The position numbers were made by a program, and so were the translations under genes. A DNA stretch of 54,607 nucleotides from an uncultured Muribaculaceae bacterium (lineage in GTDB: Bacteria; Bacteroidota; Bacteroidia; Bacteroidales; Muribaculaceae). Shown piece by piece: positions 16,689-24,953 of the stretch (within the stretch, counting starts at the first letter, position 1; the number at the start of each line of letters is the position of its first letter). The notes below the pieces were generated by a model that saw only the letters and a program-made list of their open reading frames with translations, ran no database searches and was not told the origin of the DNA. Location: positions 1 to 54,607 of the forward strand of contig CANRCT010000022.1 in NCBI GenBank assembly GCA_947629175.1, given 5' to 3'.

Positions 16689-17308
16689 CACTGTATTCCT
16701 TCGGCTGCGAGAAGATCGGCGAATTCAGTGCCGGGGGGCACAAGGAGTGTGCGGTAGCCCAGGCGGGCGGCAGCGTCGAGATTGGTCTGCGAGTCGTCGA
16801 GAAACAGTGTCTCTTCAGGCTTGATGCCGAACGATTCCTCCACGCGGCGGAAAATCCGCTCGTCGGGTTTCATGCATTTTGCTTCGAATGATGTGACTAT
16901 GCCGTCGAAATAATCCTCGCGGCGCAGACCCTCCTTGCGGAACTCTTCGGCGATGATGCCCCGCCACATAATGGGATTGGTGTTGCTCAGCAGATAGACG
17001 CCACGGCGTTTGCGCAGGCTTCTGAGCGCGGCCAGACGCGGCTGGGGGAGCCCGGTGATGAATGAGCAGAAGGCACGGTCGATCCGGGCGTCGCTGACAC
17101 CCTCGGGGAGCTGGGAGCGCAGGGCCTCGTGGAACTGGGCGGCCGAGATCTCACCCGCCTCAAGCTGTCCGAACGGCCCCTGCTGCACATATTCTCCTAT
17201 GAGATTCTCCGGATGGGCCATTCCGAGGCGGCGGAATGCTTCGAGGCAGTCGGCGCGGCGTATGTCCATTATCACACCGCCGAGGTCGAAGAGAAGGTTG
17301 CGTGGCAT
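16688..17308 (-). CDS. HAD-superfamily hydrolase
   Basis: A 206-residue HAD phosphatase of subclass I. Motif I is LLFDLGGVIMDI (nucleophile Asp and acid-base position occupied by Gly-Gly in the usual FDLGGVLxD way), motif II VYLLSNTNPIMW, motif III Lys in CMKPDERIF and motif IV ETLFLDDSQTNLDAA. It resembles YihX-type sugar-phosphate or FMN phosphatases. Coupling with ribF by start/stop overlap makes a flavin or sugar-phosphate substrate plausible but unproven. The start at 17308 is chosen because motif I follows directly. Confidence 0.9.
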   Translation of the reverse strand: MPRNLLFDLGGVIMDIRRADCLEAFRRLGMAHPENLIGEYVQQGPFGQLEAGEISAAQFHEALRSQLPEGVSDARIDRAFCSFITGLPQPRLAALRSLRKRRGVYLLSNTNPIMWRGIIAEEFRKEGLRREDYFDGIVTSFEAKCMKPDERIFRRVEESFGIKPEETLFLDDSQTNLDAAARLGYRTLLVPPGTEFADLLAAEGIQ

Positions 17309-17404
17309 ATGAGGTATTGTATTCTTGTTTGTTTTATAGTGCAAATTTAGCAAATAGTTCGCAATCGCACACAATTCCCGCGGCGAAGCATGTTGCGCAG
17401 ATTG

Positions 17405-17435
17405 TTGGTGAAATGATTAAATTTAACTAATTTTG
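17405..17435 (+). promoter_or_regulatory. Promoter of the Lrp/AsnC regulator gene
   Basis: TTG at 17405-17407 and TAATTTTG at 17428-17435, 20 bases apart. The leader to the ATG at 17495 is about 55 bases. Confidence 0.6.
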
Positions 17436-17494
17436 TAAGCGAAAAGAGCCTCTGGCAGGCATTAACATGGGTGAAAGTTTACAAAACCGCAAAA

Positions 17495-17956
17495 ATGGAG
17501 AAAATCGACAGTCTTGACAGAAAGATTTTGAGCATCATCATCGGCAATGCCCGGATACCGTCGAAGGATGTGGCGCTTGAATGCGGCATATCGCGTGCGG
17601 CGGTTCATCAGCGCATCCAGCGTCTGACCGACATGGGGGTCATCACTGGATCTGGCTACCATATCAATCCAAAGTCGCTCGGATTCCATACGTGCACATT
17701 TATCGGTGTGAATCTGGAGCGGGGAGCCATGTACCGCCATGTGGTGCCGGAGCTTGAGAAAATCCCGGAGGTGGTGGAGTGCCACTACACCACCGGGCCC
17801 TACACGATGCTTATAAAAGTGTATGCGCGCGACAACGAGCATCTGATGGAGCTCCTTAACGGCAAGATACAGAATATTGCCGGAGTCACCGGCACGGAGA
17901 CTCTCATTTCGCTCGACCACGGACTCCTGCGCGAGCTGCCGGTCGATGCGGTCTGA
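17495..17956 (+). CDS. Lrp/AsnC-family transcriptional regulator
   Basis: A 153-residue regulator. Residues 1-55 hold the AsnC-type winged helix (EKIDSLDRKILSIIIGNARI, then SKDVALECGISRAAVHQRI), and residues 65-140 the ligand-binding RAM domain with HYTTGPYTMLIKVYARDNE. Such proteins form octamers and sense amino acids or related metabolites. I use the ATG at 17495 because homology begins with MEKIDSLDRKIL. An upstream in-frame GTG at 17471 adds only eight residues. It has its own promoter and strong terminator, and no clear target gene next to it. Confidence 0.93.
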   Translation: MEKIDSLDRKILSIIIGNARIPSKDVALECGISRAAVHQRIQRLTDMGVITGSGYHINPKSLGFHTCTFIGVNLERGAMYRHVVPELEKIPEVVECHYTTGPYTMLIKVYARDNEHLMELLNGKIQNIAGVTGTETLISLDHGLLRELPVDAV

Positions 17957-17967
17957 CGGATTTTGAA

Positions 17968-18026
17968 CGGCTTCGGCCCGACACTGATGGCGGTCTGCCA
18001 TAGTGTCGGGCCGAAGCCGGTTTTTT
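17968..18026 (+). terminator. Strong terminator of the Lrp regulator gene
   Basis: CGGCTTCGGCCCGACACT (17968-17985) pairs perfectly with the complementary arm ending at 18019. The inner ATGGC/GCCAT arm extends the stem, and six Ts follow (18021-18026). It begins 11 bases after the stop and also separates the convergent manC gene. Confidence 0.9.
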
Positions 18027-18044
18027 ATACGGTCGGCGCTGGCT

Positions 18045-19133
18045 TCAGAGATATTTGTCGTCGAAGCGCTCCTGCACGTCGTTGACCATGCGCTTGATGT
18101 CCTGTTCGCGCTCTTTGGGGCAGATGAGCAGCACGTCGCCCGAATCGGCTACGATATAGTCGTTGAGGCCGGCTGTCACCACGAGCTTGTCGGGCTGGCG
18201 GACGGCGAATATGTTGCCGGTCGAGTCATAGGTGATGACATTGCAGTTCTGAGTGACGTTGGTCTCGCGGTTCTTCGGGGAGTTGTCGTAAAGGGCCGAC
18301 CATGTGCCGAGGTCGCTCCAGCCGAAGCTGGCGCACTCCACGTAGACGTTGGAGGCCTTCTCCATGATGGCGAAGTCCACCGATATGCTCGGGCACGACG
18401 GGAAATGCTCGGTGATGAACTCATTCTCGCGAGGCGTACCGAAAAGGCCTTCGCCCTTGTCGAACTCCCGGTCGAGATCGGGAGCCAGAGCGCTGAAAGC
18501 CCTGGAGATCGACTCCGCGCTCCACAGGAAGATGCCCGAATTCCAGTAAAACTCTCCCGAGTCGACAAACACCCGTGCCAGCTCTATGTCGGGCTTCTCC
18601 ACGAATGTCTTCACCTTGAGGAAGCCGGGAGCCACCTCGGCTCCGATCTGTATGTAGCCGTAGCCGGTCTCGGGCCGTGTGGGATGTATGCCGAGAGTCA
18701 GCAGGGCGTCGTGGGTCTCCACAAACTCGAATCCGCTGCGCACGCAGTCCTCAAACATGCGTTCGTTGGTGATGAGATGGTCGCTCGGAGTGACGATCAT
18801 GCTCGCCTGCGGGTCGCACGCGCGTATGTGGCGCACTGCCCATGCTATGCAGGGAGCGGTGTTGCGGCGGCATGGTTCAAGGAGTATCTGGCTGTCGGAC
18901 AGCTCGGGAAGCTGCTGTCTGACGATAGGGGCGTAGGTGGCGTTGGTGACCACTATGATGTGCGACGGATCCACCATCGGGAGTATGCGGTCGTAGCTCA
19001 TCTGGAGCAGCGAGCGGCCGGTGCCCAGGAAGTCGATGAACTGCTTCGGCAGGCGGGTGCGGCTGTAGGGCCAGAAGCGGCTCCCGATGCCTCCGCACAT
19101 TATCACGCAATATCTGTGGTTGTTGGCGTCCAT
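18045..19133 (-). CDS. manC: Mannose-1-phosphate guanylyltransferase
   Basis: A 362-residue enzyme that makes GDP-mannose from mannose-1-phosphate and GTP, feeding GDP-fucose and surface-glycan synthesis. The nucleotide-binding signature is MCGGIGSRFWPYSRTRLPKQ, followed by LEPCRRNTAPCIAWAV, VTPSDHLI, the active-site FVEKP and SFGWSDLGTWSALYD. It is the monofunctional form without a phosphomannose-isomerase domain. It is monocistronic, facing panB across a shared promoter region. Confidence 0.95.
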   Translation of the reverse strand: MDANNHRYCVIMCGGIGSRFWPYSRTRLPKQFIDFLGTGRSLLQMSYDRILPMVDPSHIIVVTNATYAPIVRQQLPELSDSQILLEPCRRNTAPCIAWAVRHIRACDPQASMIVTPSDHLITNERMFEDCVRSGFEFVETHDALLTLGIHPTRPETGYGYIQIGAEVAPGFLKVKTFVEKPDIELARVFVDSGEFYWNSGIFLWSAESISRAFSALAPDLDREFDKGEGLFGTPRENEFITEHFPSCPSISVDFAIMEKASNVYVECASFGWSDLGTWSALYDNSPKNRETNVTQNCNVITYDSTGNIFAVRQPDKLVVTAGLNDYIVADSGDVLLICPKEREQDIKRMVNDVQERFDDKYL

Positions 19134-19185
19134 GATCGGATTTGATTATGAGAAGTGTATCAGGTTTGAAATAAAGTTGACACGG

Positions 19186-19214
19186 CTAAATTAAGGAAAT
19201 ATTTCGATATTTCC
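19186..19214 (-). promoter_or_regulatory. Candidate manC promoter with adjoining dyad
   Basis: A minus-strand TAATTTAG (plus-strand CTAAATTA, 19186-19193) is one mismatch from the -7 box. It touches the perfect dyad GGAAATATTTCGATATTTCC (19195-19214). The arrangement parallels the trmB promoter, where the same TTAAGGAAA stretch leads into a dyad. Confidence 0.4.
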
Positions 19215-19247
19215 TACCCTGCCGGTCAACATTAGAGAAAAATCGAG

Positions 19248-19255
19248 TAATTTTG
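19248..19255 (+). promoter_or_regulatory. -7 box of the panB-MATE transcript
   Basis: TAATTTTG, 24 bases before the chosen panB ATG at 19280. The earlier in-frame codon at 19253 lies within the box itself and cannot be the start. Confidence 0.5.
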
Positions 19256-19279
19256 CACAAATTTCAACCTAACGAAGAA

Positions 19280-20101
19280 ATGTCGACATATACCGAACAG
19301 AAAAAGACCAAGGTGACCACGCGCCGCCTTATGGAGATGAAGCAACGCGGCGAGAAGATCGCCTGCCTGACATCATATGATTTCACCATAGCGTCGCTGG
19401 TCGACGAGGCCGGTGTGGATCTCATACTGGTGGGCGACTCGGCCTCCAATGTCATGGCCGGAAACCTTACTACGCTTCCTATCACTCTCGACGAGATGAT
19501 CACTTATGCCAAGGGCGTCACCCGCGCGGCAAAGCGCGCGCTTGTGGTGGTGGATCTTCCGTTCGGCTCATATCAGGGCAACTCCATGGAGGCGCTGGCG
19601 TCGGCCGTGCGTGTCATGAAGGAGGCCGGAGCCGAGGCCGTGAAGCTCGAAGGGGGCTCCGAGATCCGCGAGTCGATAGAGCGCATACTGACGGCCGGCA
19701 TCCCGGTGATGGGACATCTCGGCCTGACGCCGCAGTCGATCAACAAGTTCGGCACCTACAGCGTGCGCGCCAAGGAGGAGGCCGAGGCCCGCAAGCTTGA
19801 GGAGGACGCGCGCCTGCTCGACGAGCTCGGATGCTTCGCGATTGTGCTTGAGAAGGTGCCGGCGGAGCTGGCGCAGAGGGTGGCCTCGCAGGTGAGCGTG
19901 CCGGTGATCGGCATCGGTGCCGGCGGCGGCGTCGACGGCCAGATACTCGTATTCCAGGACATGATGGGCATGAACCACGGATTCTCACCCAAATTCCTGC
20001 GCCGCTACGCCGATCTGGCGTCGGTGATCAACGCGGGAGTCAGCCGCTACGTGGAGGACGTCAAAAACTCCGAATTCCCCAGCGCCGATGAGCAATACTG
20101 A
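19280..20101 (+). CDS. panB: 3-methyl-2-oxobutanoate hydroxymethyltransferase
   Basis: A 273-residue enzyme of the first committed step of pantothenate (coenzyme A) synthesis. It adds a hydroxymethyl group from methylene-tetrahydrofolate to ketoisovalerate. Signatures are [32 protein letters not shown] (metal and substrate site), [32 protein letters not shown] and [20 protein letters not shown]. The start is placed after the -7 box. Its 3' end overlaps the MATE gene by 14 bases. Confidence 0.97.
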   Translation: MSTYTEQKKTKVTTRRLMEMKQRGEKIACLTSYDFTIASLVDEAGVDLILVGDSASNVMAGNLTTLPITLDEMITYAKGVTRAAKRALVVVDLPFGSYQGNSMEALASAVRVMKEAGAEAVKLEGGSEIRESIERILTAGIPVMGHLGLTPQSINKFGTYSVRAKEEAEARKLEEDARLLDELGCFAIVLEKVPAELAQRVASQVSVPVIGIGAGGGVDGQILVFQDMMGMNHGFSPKFLRRYADLASVINAGVSRYVEDVKNSEFPSADEQY

Positions 20102-21461
20102 CGCTCCGGCGCCGATGGCGCCGGGCCGTCGGGCCACATACTTAAGCATCCTGCGTCTGGGCCTCCCGATACTGATAGGGCAGCTCGGAATGATCATCGT
20201 TGGATTCGCCGACACGAAGATGGTGGGACTCTATTCAACGGAGGCCCTTGCATCGGCATCGTTTGTCAACAATCTCTTCAACGTGTGCATCTTCGCGTGC
20301 GTGGGCTTCACCTACGGCCTGACGCCGCTCGTGGGCTCGCTCTTCACACAGGGGCGTCTGCGGGCCATCGGCTCTCTGCTGCGCAACGGCGTGGCGGTCA
20401 ATCTGGCTTTCGCTCTGCTTGTCACGGCCATAATGACCGTGGTCTATTTCAATCTCCACCGCATGGGGCAGCCCGAGGAGCTGCTCCCGGTGATGCGTCC
20501 CTATTATCTGATATATCTCTCGGGGATAGTGCCTGTGGCGCTCTTCAATGTGTTCGCCCAATGGGCCTACGCCATCCGCCGCACCCGCATGCCAATGTGG
20601 ATCATCCTCGCGGCCAACGCCCTCAATATTTTCGGCAACTGGCTGCTGATCTACGGCCACTGGGGATGCCCCGAGCTGGGACTGACGGGCGCAGGCATCT
20701 CCACCCTGATAGCGCGCATCGTGTGTCCGGCGGCGATCATATGGGTGTTCTGCACCCGGAGCGATTATCGCGAATACCGCCGGGGATTCTCCGAAGGGAG
20801 GCTTGAGAGGCGCCTTGCGTCGCAGGTGAGCCGCACGTCCTGGCCCGTGGCGCTGCAGATGACCTTCGAGTCGGGCTCATTCTCGGCCGCGGCCGTGATG
20901 GCCGGATGGCTCGGGGCAATAGAGCTGGCGGCCTTTCAGGTGACGGTCATCATCGGCACTCTCGGCTTCTGCGTCTACTACAGCATGGCCGCCGCGGTGT
21001 CGGTGCTCGTCAGCAACGCCGCCGGACTCGGCGACAGCCCCCTTATGCGCCGCACGGCTTTCTCGGGCTATCACATACTGCTGCTGCTCGCCACGTGCGC
21101 CTCGGCATGCTTCATGCTGTTCGGCCCCGAGATCATCCGCCAGTTCACCCGCGATCCGGCCGTCATAGCCACGGCTCTGTCGCTGATCGTGCCGCTGATG
21201 CTCTACCAGTATTGCGACGCCACGCAGATCAATTTCGCCAACGCCCTGCGCGGCACCTCGCGCGTCATGCCGATGGTGTGGATCGCCTTTGTCAGCTATG
21301 TCATAGTGGGGCTGCCGGCCACCTATCTGCTCGCTTTCCCGGCCGGAATGGGCATCTACGGCATATTGCTCAGCTTCTCCGTGTCGCTGTTTATCGCGGC
21401 GGTGCTCTTCCTCGTCTATTTCATCCGTTATACCCGCCGCCGTACGCGAAAGATTTCGTAA
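20088..21461 (+). CDS. MATE-family efflux transporter
   Basis: A 457-residue inner-membrane transporter with twelve predicted membrane segments. It starts with the family-typical [20 protein letters not shown] at about residues 22-45, and the internal duplication shows in [12 protein letters not shown] and [20 protein letters not shown] (second half). MATE proteins exchange Na+ or H+ for drugs or metabolites. The substrate is unknown. The start codon lies inside panB, so translation is probably coupled. Confidence 0.93.
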   Translation: MSNTDAPAPMAPGRRATYLSILRLGLPILIGQLGMIIVGFADTKMVGLYSTEALASASFVNNLFNVCIFACVGFTYGLTPLVGSLFTQGRLRAIGSLLRNGVAVNLAFALLVTAIMTVVYFNLHRMGQPEELLPVMRPYYLIYLSGIVPVALFNVFAQWAYAIRRTRMPMWIILAANALNIFGNWLLIYGHWGCPELGLTGAGISTLIARIVCPAAIIWVFCTRSDYREYRRGFSEGRLERRLASQVSRTSWPVALQMTFESGSFSAAAVMAGWLGAIELAAFQVTVIIGTLGFCVYYSMAAAVSVLVSNAAGLGDSPLMRRTAFSGYHILLLLATCASACFMLFGPEIIRQFTRDPAVIATALSLIVPLMLYQYCDATQINFANALRGTSRVMPMVWIAFVSYVIVGLPATYLLAFPAGMGIYGILLSFSVSLFIAAVLFLVYFIRYTRRRTRKIS

Positions 21462-21466
21462 CTTTG
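21459..21466 (+). promoter_or_regulatory. dnaG -7 box, nearly leaderless
   Basis: TAACTTTG in the context TTTCGTAACTTTGC overlaps the MATE stop codon (TAA, 21459-21461). The dnaG ATG is only seven bases after the box, so a transcript from here would have almost no leader. Confidence 0.5.
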
Positions 21467-21473
21467 CCCCGCA

Positions 21474-23693
21474 ATGGCAAGGATCGACGAAGCTACAGTA
21501 CGACGTATCAACGACGCCGCCGACATCGTGGAGGTGGTGAGCGACTACGTGCGCCTGAAGAAGCGCGGCAGCGGCTATATAGGCCTCTGTCCGTTCCACA
21601 ACGAGCGCACCCCGTCGTTCTCCGTCTCGAAGTCGCGCAACATATGCAAGTGCTTCAGCTGCGGCAAGGGCGGATCGCCCGTGGGCTTCATCATGGAGAT
21701 TGAGCAGGTGGACTATCCGGGCGCCCTCCGCATCCTCGCCCGCAAATACGGCATCGCCATAGAGGAGCGTGAACTCACCGACGAGGAGCGCCGCGAGGCG
21801 TCGGAGCGCGAGAGCATGCTCGCGGTCAACGAATTCGCCATGCGGTGGTTTGAGCGCAATCTGCAGCATACGCAGGAGGGACGTGATGTCGGACTGGCTT
21901 ATTTCCGCCACCGCGGCATCTCCGACCGCATGATCGAGCGCTTCCATCTCGGATATTCGCTTGAGAAGCGCGACGCTCTGCGCCAGGAGGCTCTGCGCGC
22001 CGGATTTACCGACGAGTTTCTGGAGAAGACAGGCCTGATAATGCGCCACGAAGGGGGCGATATAAGCGACCGCTTCCGCGCCCGCGTGATCTACCCCATC
22101 TTCACTCTCTCGGGCAAGGTGGTCGGATTCGGGGGCCGCACGCTCCGCACCGACAAGAAGATGGCCAAGTATGTCAATTCGCCCGAGAGCGTCATCTATC
22201 ACAAGAGCACCGAGCTTTACGGTCTCCATCAGGCCAAGCCGTCGATCGTGCGCAAGGACAAGTGCATACTTGTGGAGGGCTACATGGATGTCATATCCAT
22301 GCATCAGGCCGGCATAGAGAATGTCGTGGCCTCCTCGGGCACGTCGCTCACCGAGGGCCAGATACGCCTTATCCACCGGTTCACGGAGAATGTCACTGTC
22401 ATCTACGACTCCGACCCGGCGGGCATCAAGGCGTCGCTCCGGGGCATCGACCTGCTGCTGGCCGAGGGGCTGATGGTGAAGGTGCTTCTGCTCCCCGACG
22501 GGGAGGATCCCGACTCTTTCGCCCAGGGCCATCCGTCGTCGGAGGTGGAGCGGTATATCGCAGAGAACGAGGGCGATTTCGTCCAGTTCAAGACCGACAT
22601 ACTGATGAAGGACACCGGCAACGATCCGATAGCCCGGAGCCGGGCGATGACCGAGATCGTGCGCACCATAGCCGTCATTCCGGAGATGATGCTCCGCACG
22701 ACGTATATCGCAGAGTGCAGCCGCCGTTTCGGCATCGGCGAGGAGCTGCTGACTCTGCAGGTGCGCCGCGAGATAGCCGCCCGCGCCGAGCGTCAGGCCG
22801 CCGAGGATCGCACCCGCCAGGCGCGCCGCTCGTGGGATACGGCTGCCGGCGAAGCTGCTGAAGCGTCTGCCGTGCCCTCGGCCGCGCAGCCCGAGGCTGC
22901 GGTGCAGGCTCCTGCAGCTGCGGCGTCGGCCGCCGCCCCGGCAGTGGCCAATCGGCTTGCCCCCTACGAGCGCGAGATACTCCGCTACGTGCTCCGCTAC
23001 GGGCCGCTCTATCTGGCCGACATGGCCGACGAGGAGGGGCATACCCATCCGATGAGCGTGATCGACGTGGTGGCGTCGCTTCTTGAGCAGGACATGATGC
23101 AGTTCTCTTATCCTCCGTATGCCGACACCTACGCTGCCGCCCGCGCCCTGATGGCCCGTTCATGGCCTGGCTATATCGCCCGGCAGCGCGAGCGGCTGGA
23201 AGCCGAGCGGGAGAGCCGGCTCGCCGCCGGACGCGAGGAGATACGCCAGACCGCAGCCGACATGGCCGAGATAGAGCGTCGCGAGCAGGAGCTGCAGCAG
23301 AGCGTGGCCACGATGGTCGACGACAGCCTGGAGGAGGCCTCGCGCACATTCATCAGCCGCGAGCTCGGCGTGGATCCCGACGACACTGTCAGGCAGGTGA
23401 CCCTCTCGCTCGTCAGCGAGCGCCATAAACTCAGCAAGATCCATTCGAAATTCTCGCGTGTGGAGACCGAGCGCGACCGTCTGGTGGAGCTTGTCCCAAT
23501 GGCCATCTACAACCTCAAGGAGGCTATAATAGAGCAGCGTCTGGCGGCCCTCCGCGACGAGCTGCGCAGCCGCGGCAGCGACCCCGAGGCATGCCGCCGC
23601 ATACTCGCCGACATGGGGCAGCTCAACGAGAGCAAGAAGAGCCTCGCGGCATATCTGGGCGAACGCACCATCACCCCGCGCCATCATAAATGA
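21474..23693 (+). CDS. dnaG: DNA primase
   Basis: A 739-residue primase. The N-terminal CHC2 zinc finger is GLCPFHNERTPSFSV with CKCFSCGKGG (about residues 39-65). The catalytic core follows, with the TOPRIM motifs CILVEGYMDVISMHQAGIEN and VIYDSDPAGIKAS. The C-terminal third (about 430-739) starts with an Ala/Pro/Glu-rich linker and ends in a helical, probably helicase-binding region. It is longer than the E. coli protein (581), which I recall as usual in Bacteroidetes. The start matches the family (ARIDEATVRRINDAADIVEV). Confidence 0.97.
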   Translation: MARIDEATVRRINDAADIVEVVSDYVRLKKRGSGYIGLCPFHNERTPSFSVSKSRNICKCFSCGKGGSPVGFIMEIEQVDYPGALRILARKYGIAIEERELTDEERREASERESMLAVNEFAMRWFERNLQHTQEGRDVGLAYFRHRGISDRMIERFHLGYSLEKRDALRQEALRAGFTDEFLEKTGLIMRHEGGDISDRFRARVIYPIFTLSGKVVGFGGRTLRTDKKMAKYVNSPESVIYHKSTELYGLHQAKPSIVRKDKCILVEGYMDVISMHQAGIENVVASSGTSLTEGQIRLIHRFTENVTVIYDSDPAGIKASLRGIDLLLAEGLMVKVLLLPDGEDPDSFAQGHPSSEVERYIAENEGDFVQFKTDILMKDTGNDPIARSRAMTEIVRTIAVIPEMMLRTTYIAECSRRFGIGEELLTLQVRREIAARAERQAAEDRTRQARRSWDTAAGEAAEASAVPSAAQPEAAVQAPAAAASAAAPAVANRLAPYEREILRYVLRYGPLYLADMADEEGHTHPMSVIDVVASLLEQDMMQFSYPPYADTYAAARALMARSWPGYIARQRERLEAERESRLAAGREEIRQTAADMAEIERREQELQQSVATMVDDSLEEASRTFISRELGVDPDDTVRQVTLSLVSERHKLSKIHSKFSRVETERDRLVELVPMAIYNLKEAIIEQRLAALRDELRSRGSDPEACRRILADMGQLNESKKSLAAYLGERTITPRHHK

Positions 23694-23697
23694 TCAC

Positions 23698-24210
23698 ATG
23701 TCATACGTCGATATCATACTCATAGCTCTCGCCGTCGGAGCCGCCGTCATAGGCTACCGCAAGGGCGCCATACGCCAGGCAGCCTCCATAGGCGGCCTGA
23801 TAGTGGCTCTTTTCGCAGTCAGGGTGGCGGGCGACAGGGCCACGGCGATTGTCGCCGGGATCCTCGGAGAGAACGCCGATGCGGCGGGAGAATATACGGC
23901 CCGCATCATCGGATGCGGCCTGCTGTTTCTGGCCGTATGGGGCGGATGCTGGATGCTCGGGCGCATGCTCCGGCTGACGGTCAGAGCCGTGATGCTCGGG
24001 CCGGTCGACGGTGTGGCCGGCTCGGTGTTCCTCATCTTCAAGTGGGGACTGGTGGTCAGCCTGCTGCTCAACCTGTGGAAGATCATATCGCCCGACAGCT
24101 CTCTCTTCTCGGCCTCGCGGCTCGCCGGGGGGCGCCTTTTCGCCGCCGTGATGGATCTCGCCCCGGCCGTCATGGGATTTCTGCGCGATTCGTTCGTCAC
24201 AGGCACGTGA
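23698..24210 (+). CDS. CvpA family membrane protein
   Basis: A 170-residue protein with four hydrophobic segments. It starts in the way typical of CvpA proteins: YVDIILIALAVGAAVIGYRK GAIRQ, with the conserved Gly-rich turn after the first segment and LGPVDGVAGSVFLIFKWG later. Despite the historic name (colicin V production) the family is a general membrane protein linked to envelope robustness. It starts four bases after dnaG. Confidence 0.85.
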   Translation: MSYVDIILIALAVGAAVIGYRKGAIRQAASIGGLIVALFAVRVAGDRATAIVAGILGENADAAGEYTARIIGCGLLFLAVWGGCWMLGRMLRLTVRAVMLGPVDGVAGSVFLIFKWGLVVSLLLNLWKIISPDSSLFSASRLAGGRLFAAVMDLAPAVMGFLRDSFVTGT

Positions 24211-24263
24211 GCCGCTGAACTTTTACCGCGCCGCTGCCGTTTGAAATAGAAAAAGTTTCGACT

Positions 24264-24821
24264 ATGAAAACGGCAAACAATTGGTTGACTACTGTCATCG
24301 TATTTGTAGTGGGAGTGCTGCTCATCGTATGGCACGCCCGTATCGACGTGCTGGAGTGGATAGTGATGGCCGTGGGCCTGATGCTCGTCATCCCCGGCGC
24401 CTACAGTTTTATTTCGGCCATAGCGCGGCGCTCGAAGCCCGATGACGGACGGTATTCGGCCGCCACATCCACTATCGTGGCCTCAGTGGGCGCTCTCGCC
24501 CTGGGCATATGGATGCTCGTCACGCCGACGTTTTTCGTGGGGCTCCTGGCCTATATTTTCGGCGCCATACTGGTGCTCTACGGCATATTCCATATCGTCG
24601 TCATACGGTTCTGGAGCGCGCCCTACGTGCTTCCCTGGTGGTTCTATATCATCCCCGTGCTGATGATAGCCGCAGGAGTGGTGATACTCTGCTCCTCGGT
24701 GCGCACCATGAACGCCGTGGTAGTGCTCGTCACAGGCATATCGCTGGTGGCTTCGGCCGTCAACTCCGTGCTTGAGACAGTAAGCACCCACCCCGCCCGC
24801 ACCCGCCAGGCCGGCTTATAG
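24264..24821 (+). CDS. HdeD/DUF308 family membrane protein
   Basis: A 185-residue protein with six hydrophobic segments in three pairs, the layout of HdeD/DUF308 proteins: LEWIVMAVGLMLVIPGAYSF, LALGIWMLVTPTFFVGLLAY and ILVLYGIFHIV are characteristic stretches. The family is linked to acid resistance in E. coli, but no function is shown in Bacteroidetes. Its stop codon lies in the first unit of a 9-base tandem repeat. Confidence 0.8.
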   Translation: MKTANNWLTTVIVFVVGVLLIVWHARIDVLEWIVMAVGLMLVIPGAYSFISAIARRSKPDDGRYSAATSTIVASVGALALGIWMLVTPTFFVGLLAYIFGAILVLYGIFHIVVIRFWSAPYVLPWWFYIIPVLMIAAGVVILCSSVRTMNAVVVLVTGISLVASAVNSVLETVSTHPARTRQAGL

Positions 24822-24841
24822 GCCCTATAGGTCTTATAAAG
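24815..24841. repeat. 9-base tandem repeat, three units
   Basis: Units CTTATAGGC, CCTATAGGT and CTTATAAAG follow each other at 24815, 24824 and 24833. The first unit overlaps the stop of the DUF308 gene. A related 9-base repeat lies at 33219-33263. Confidence 0.6.
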
Positions 24842-24851
24842 CAGTTGCCTG

Positions 24852-24889
24852 AAAAAACAGCGCGTCCCCGATTCACATCGGAGGCGCGC
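24852..24889 (-). terminator. Terminator of the 2071-residue secreted protein gene
   Basis: GCGCG (24860-24864) with the CCGAT/ATCGG inner arm pairs with the arm ending CGCGC at 24889, with one internal mismatch. On the minus strand it is followed by TGTTTTTT (24852-24859). It lies about 65 bases after the stop. Confidence 0.75.
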
Positions 24890-24953
24890 CTTATCGTATA
24901 CTAACTAAAAAAAACAGTCTATTTGTTGTATTGTTTCTGGACTGGTGTCATGT

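Noticed and set aside
18003-19145. 380-residue plus-strand ORF opposite manC
   Set aside because: It is a shadow of manC and begins inside the terminator of the Lrp gene.
20877-23048. 723-residue ORF on the minus strand across the MATE and dnaG genes
   Set aside because: It is antisense to two well-recognised genes, and its translation is low-complexity (His, Gly, Arg, Ala) with no domain. GC-rich codon bias leaves this frame open by chance.
23698-24210. CvpA gene as part of a bacteriocin system, given its old name
   Set aside because: CvpA proteins are widespread membrane proteins, and this one is tied to dnaG, far from the peptide locus.
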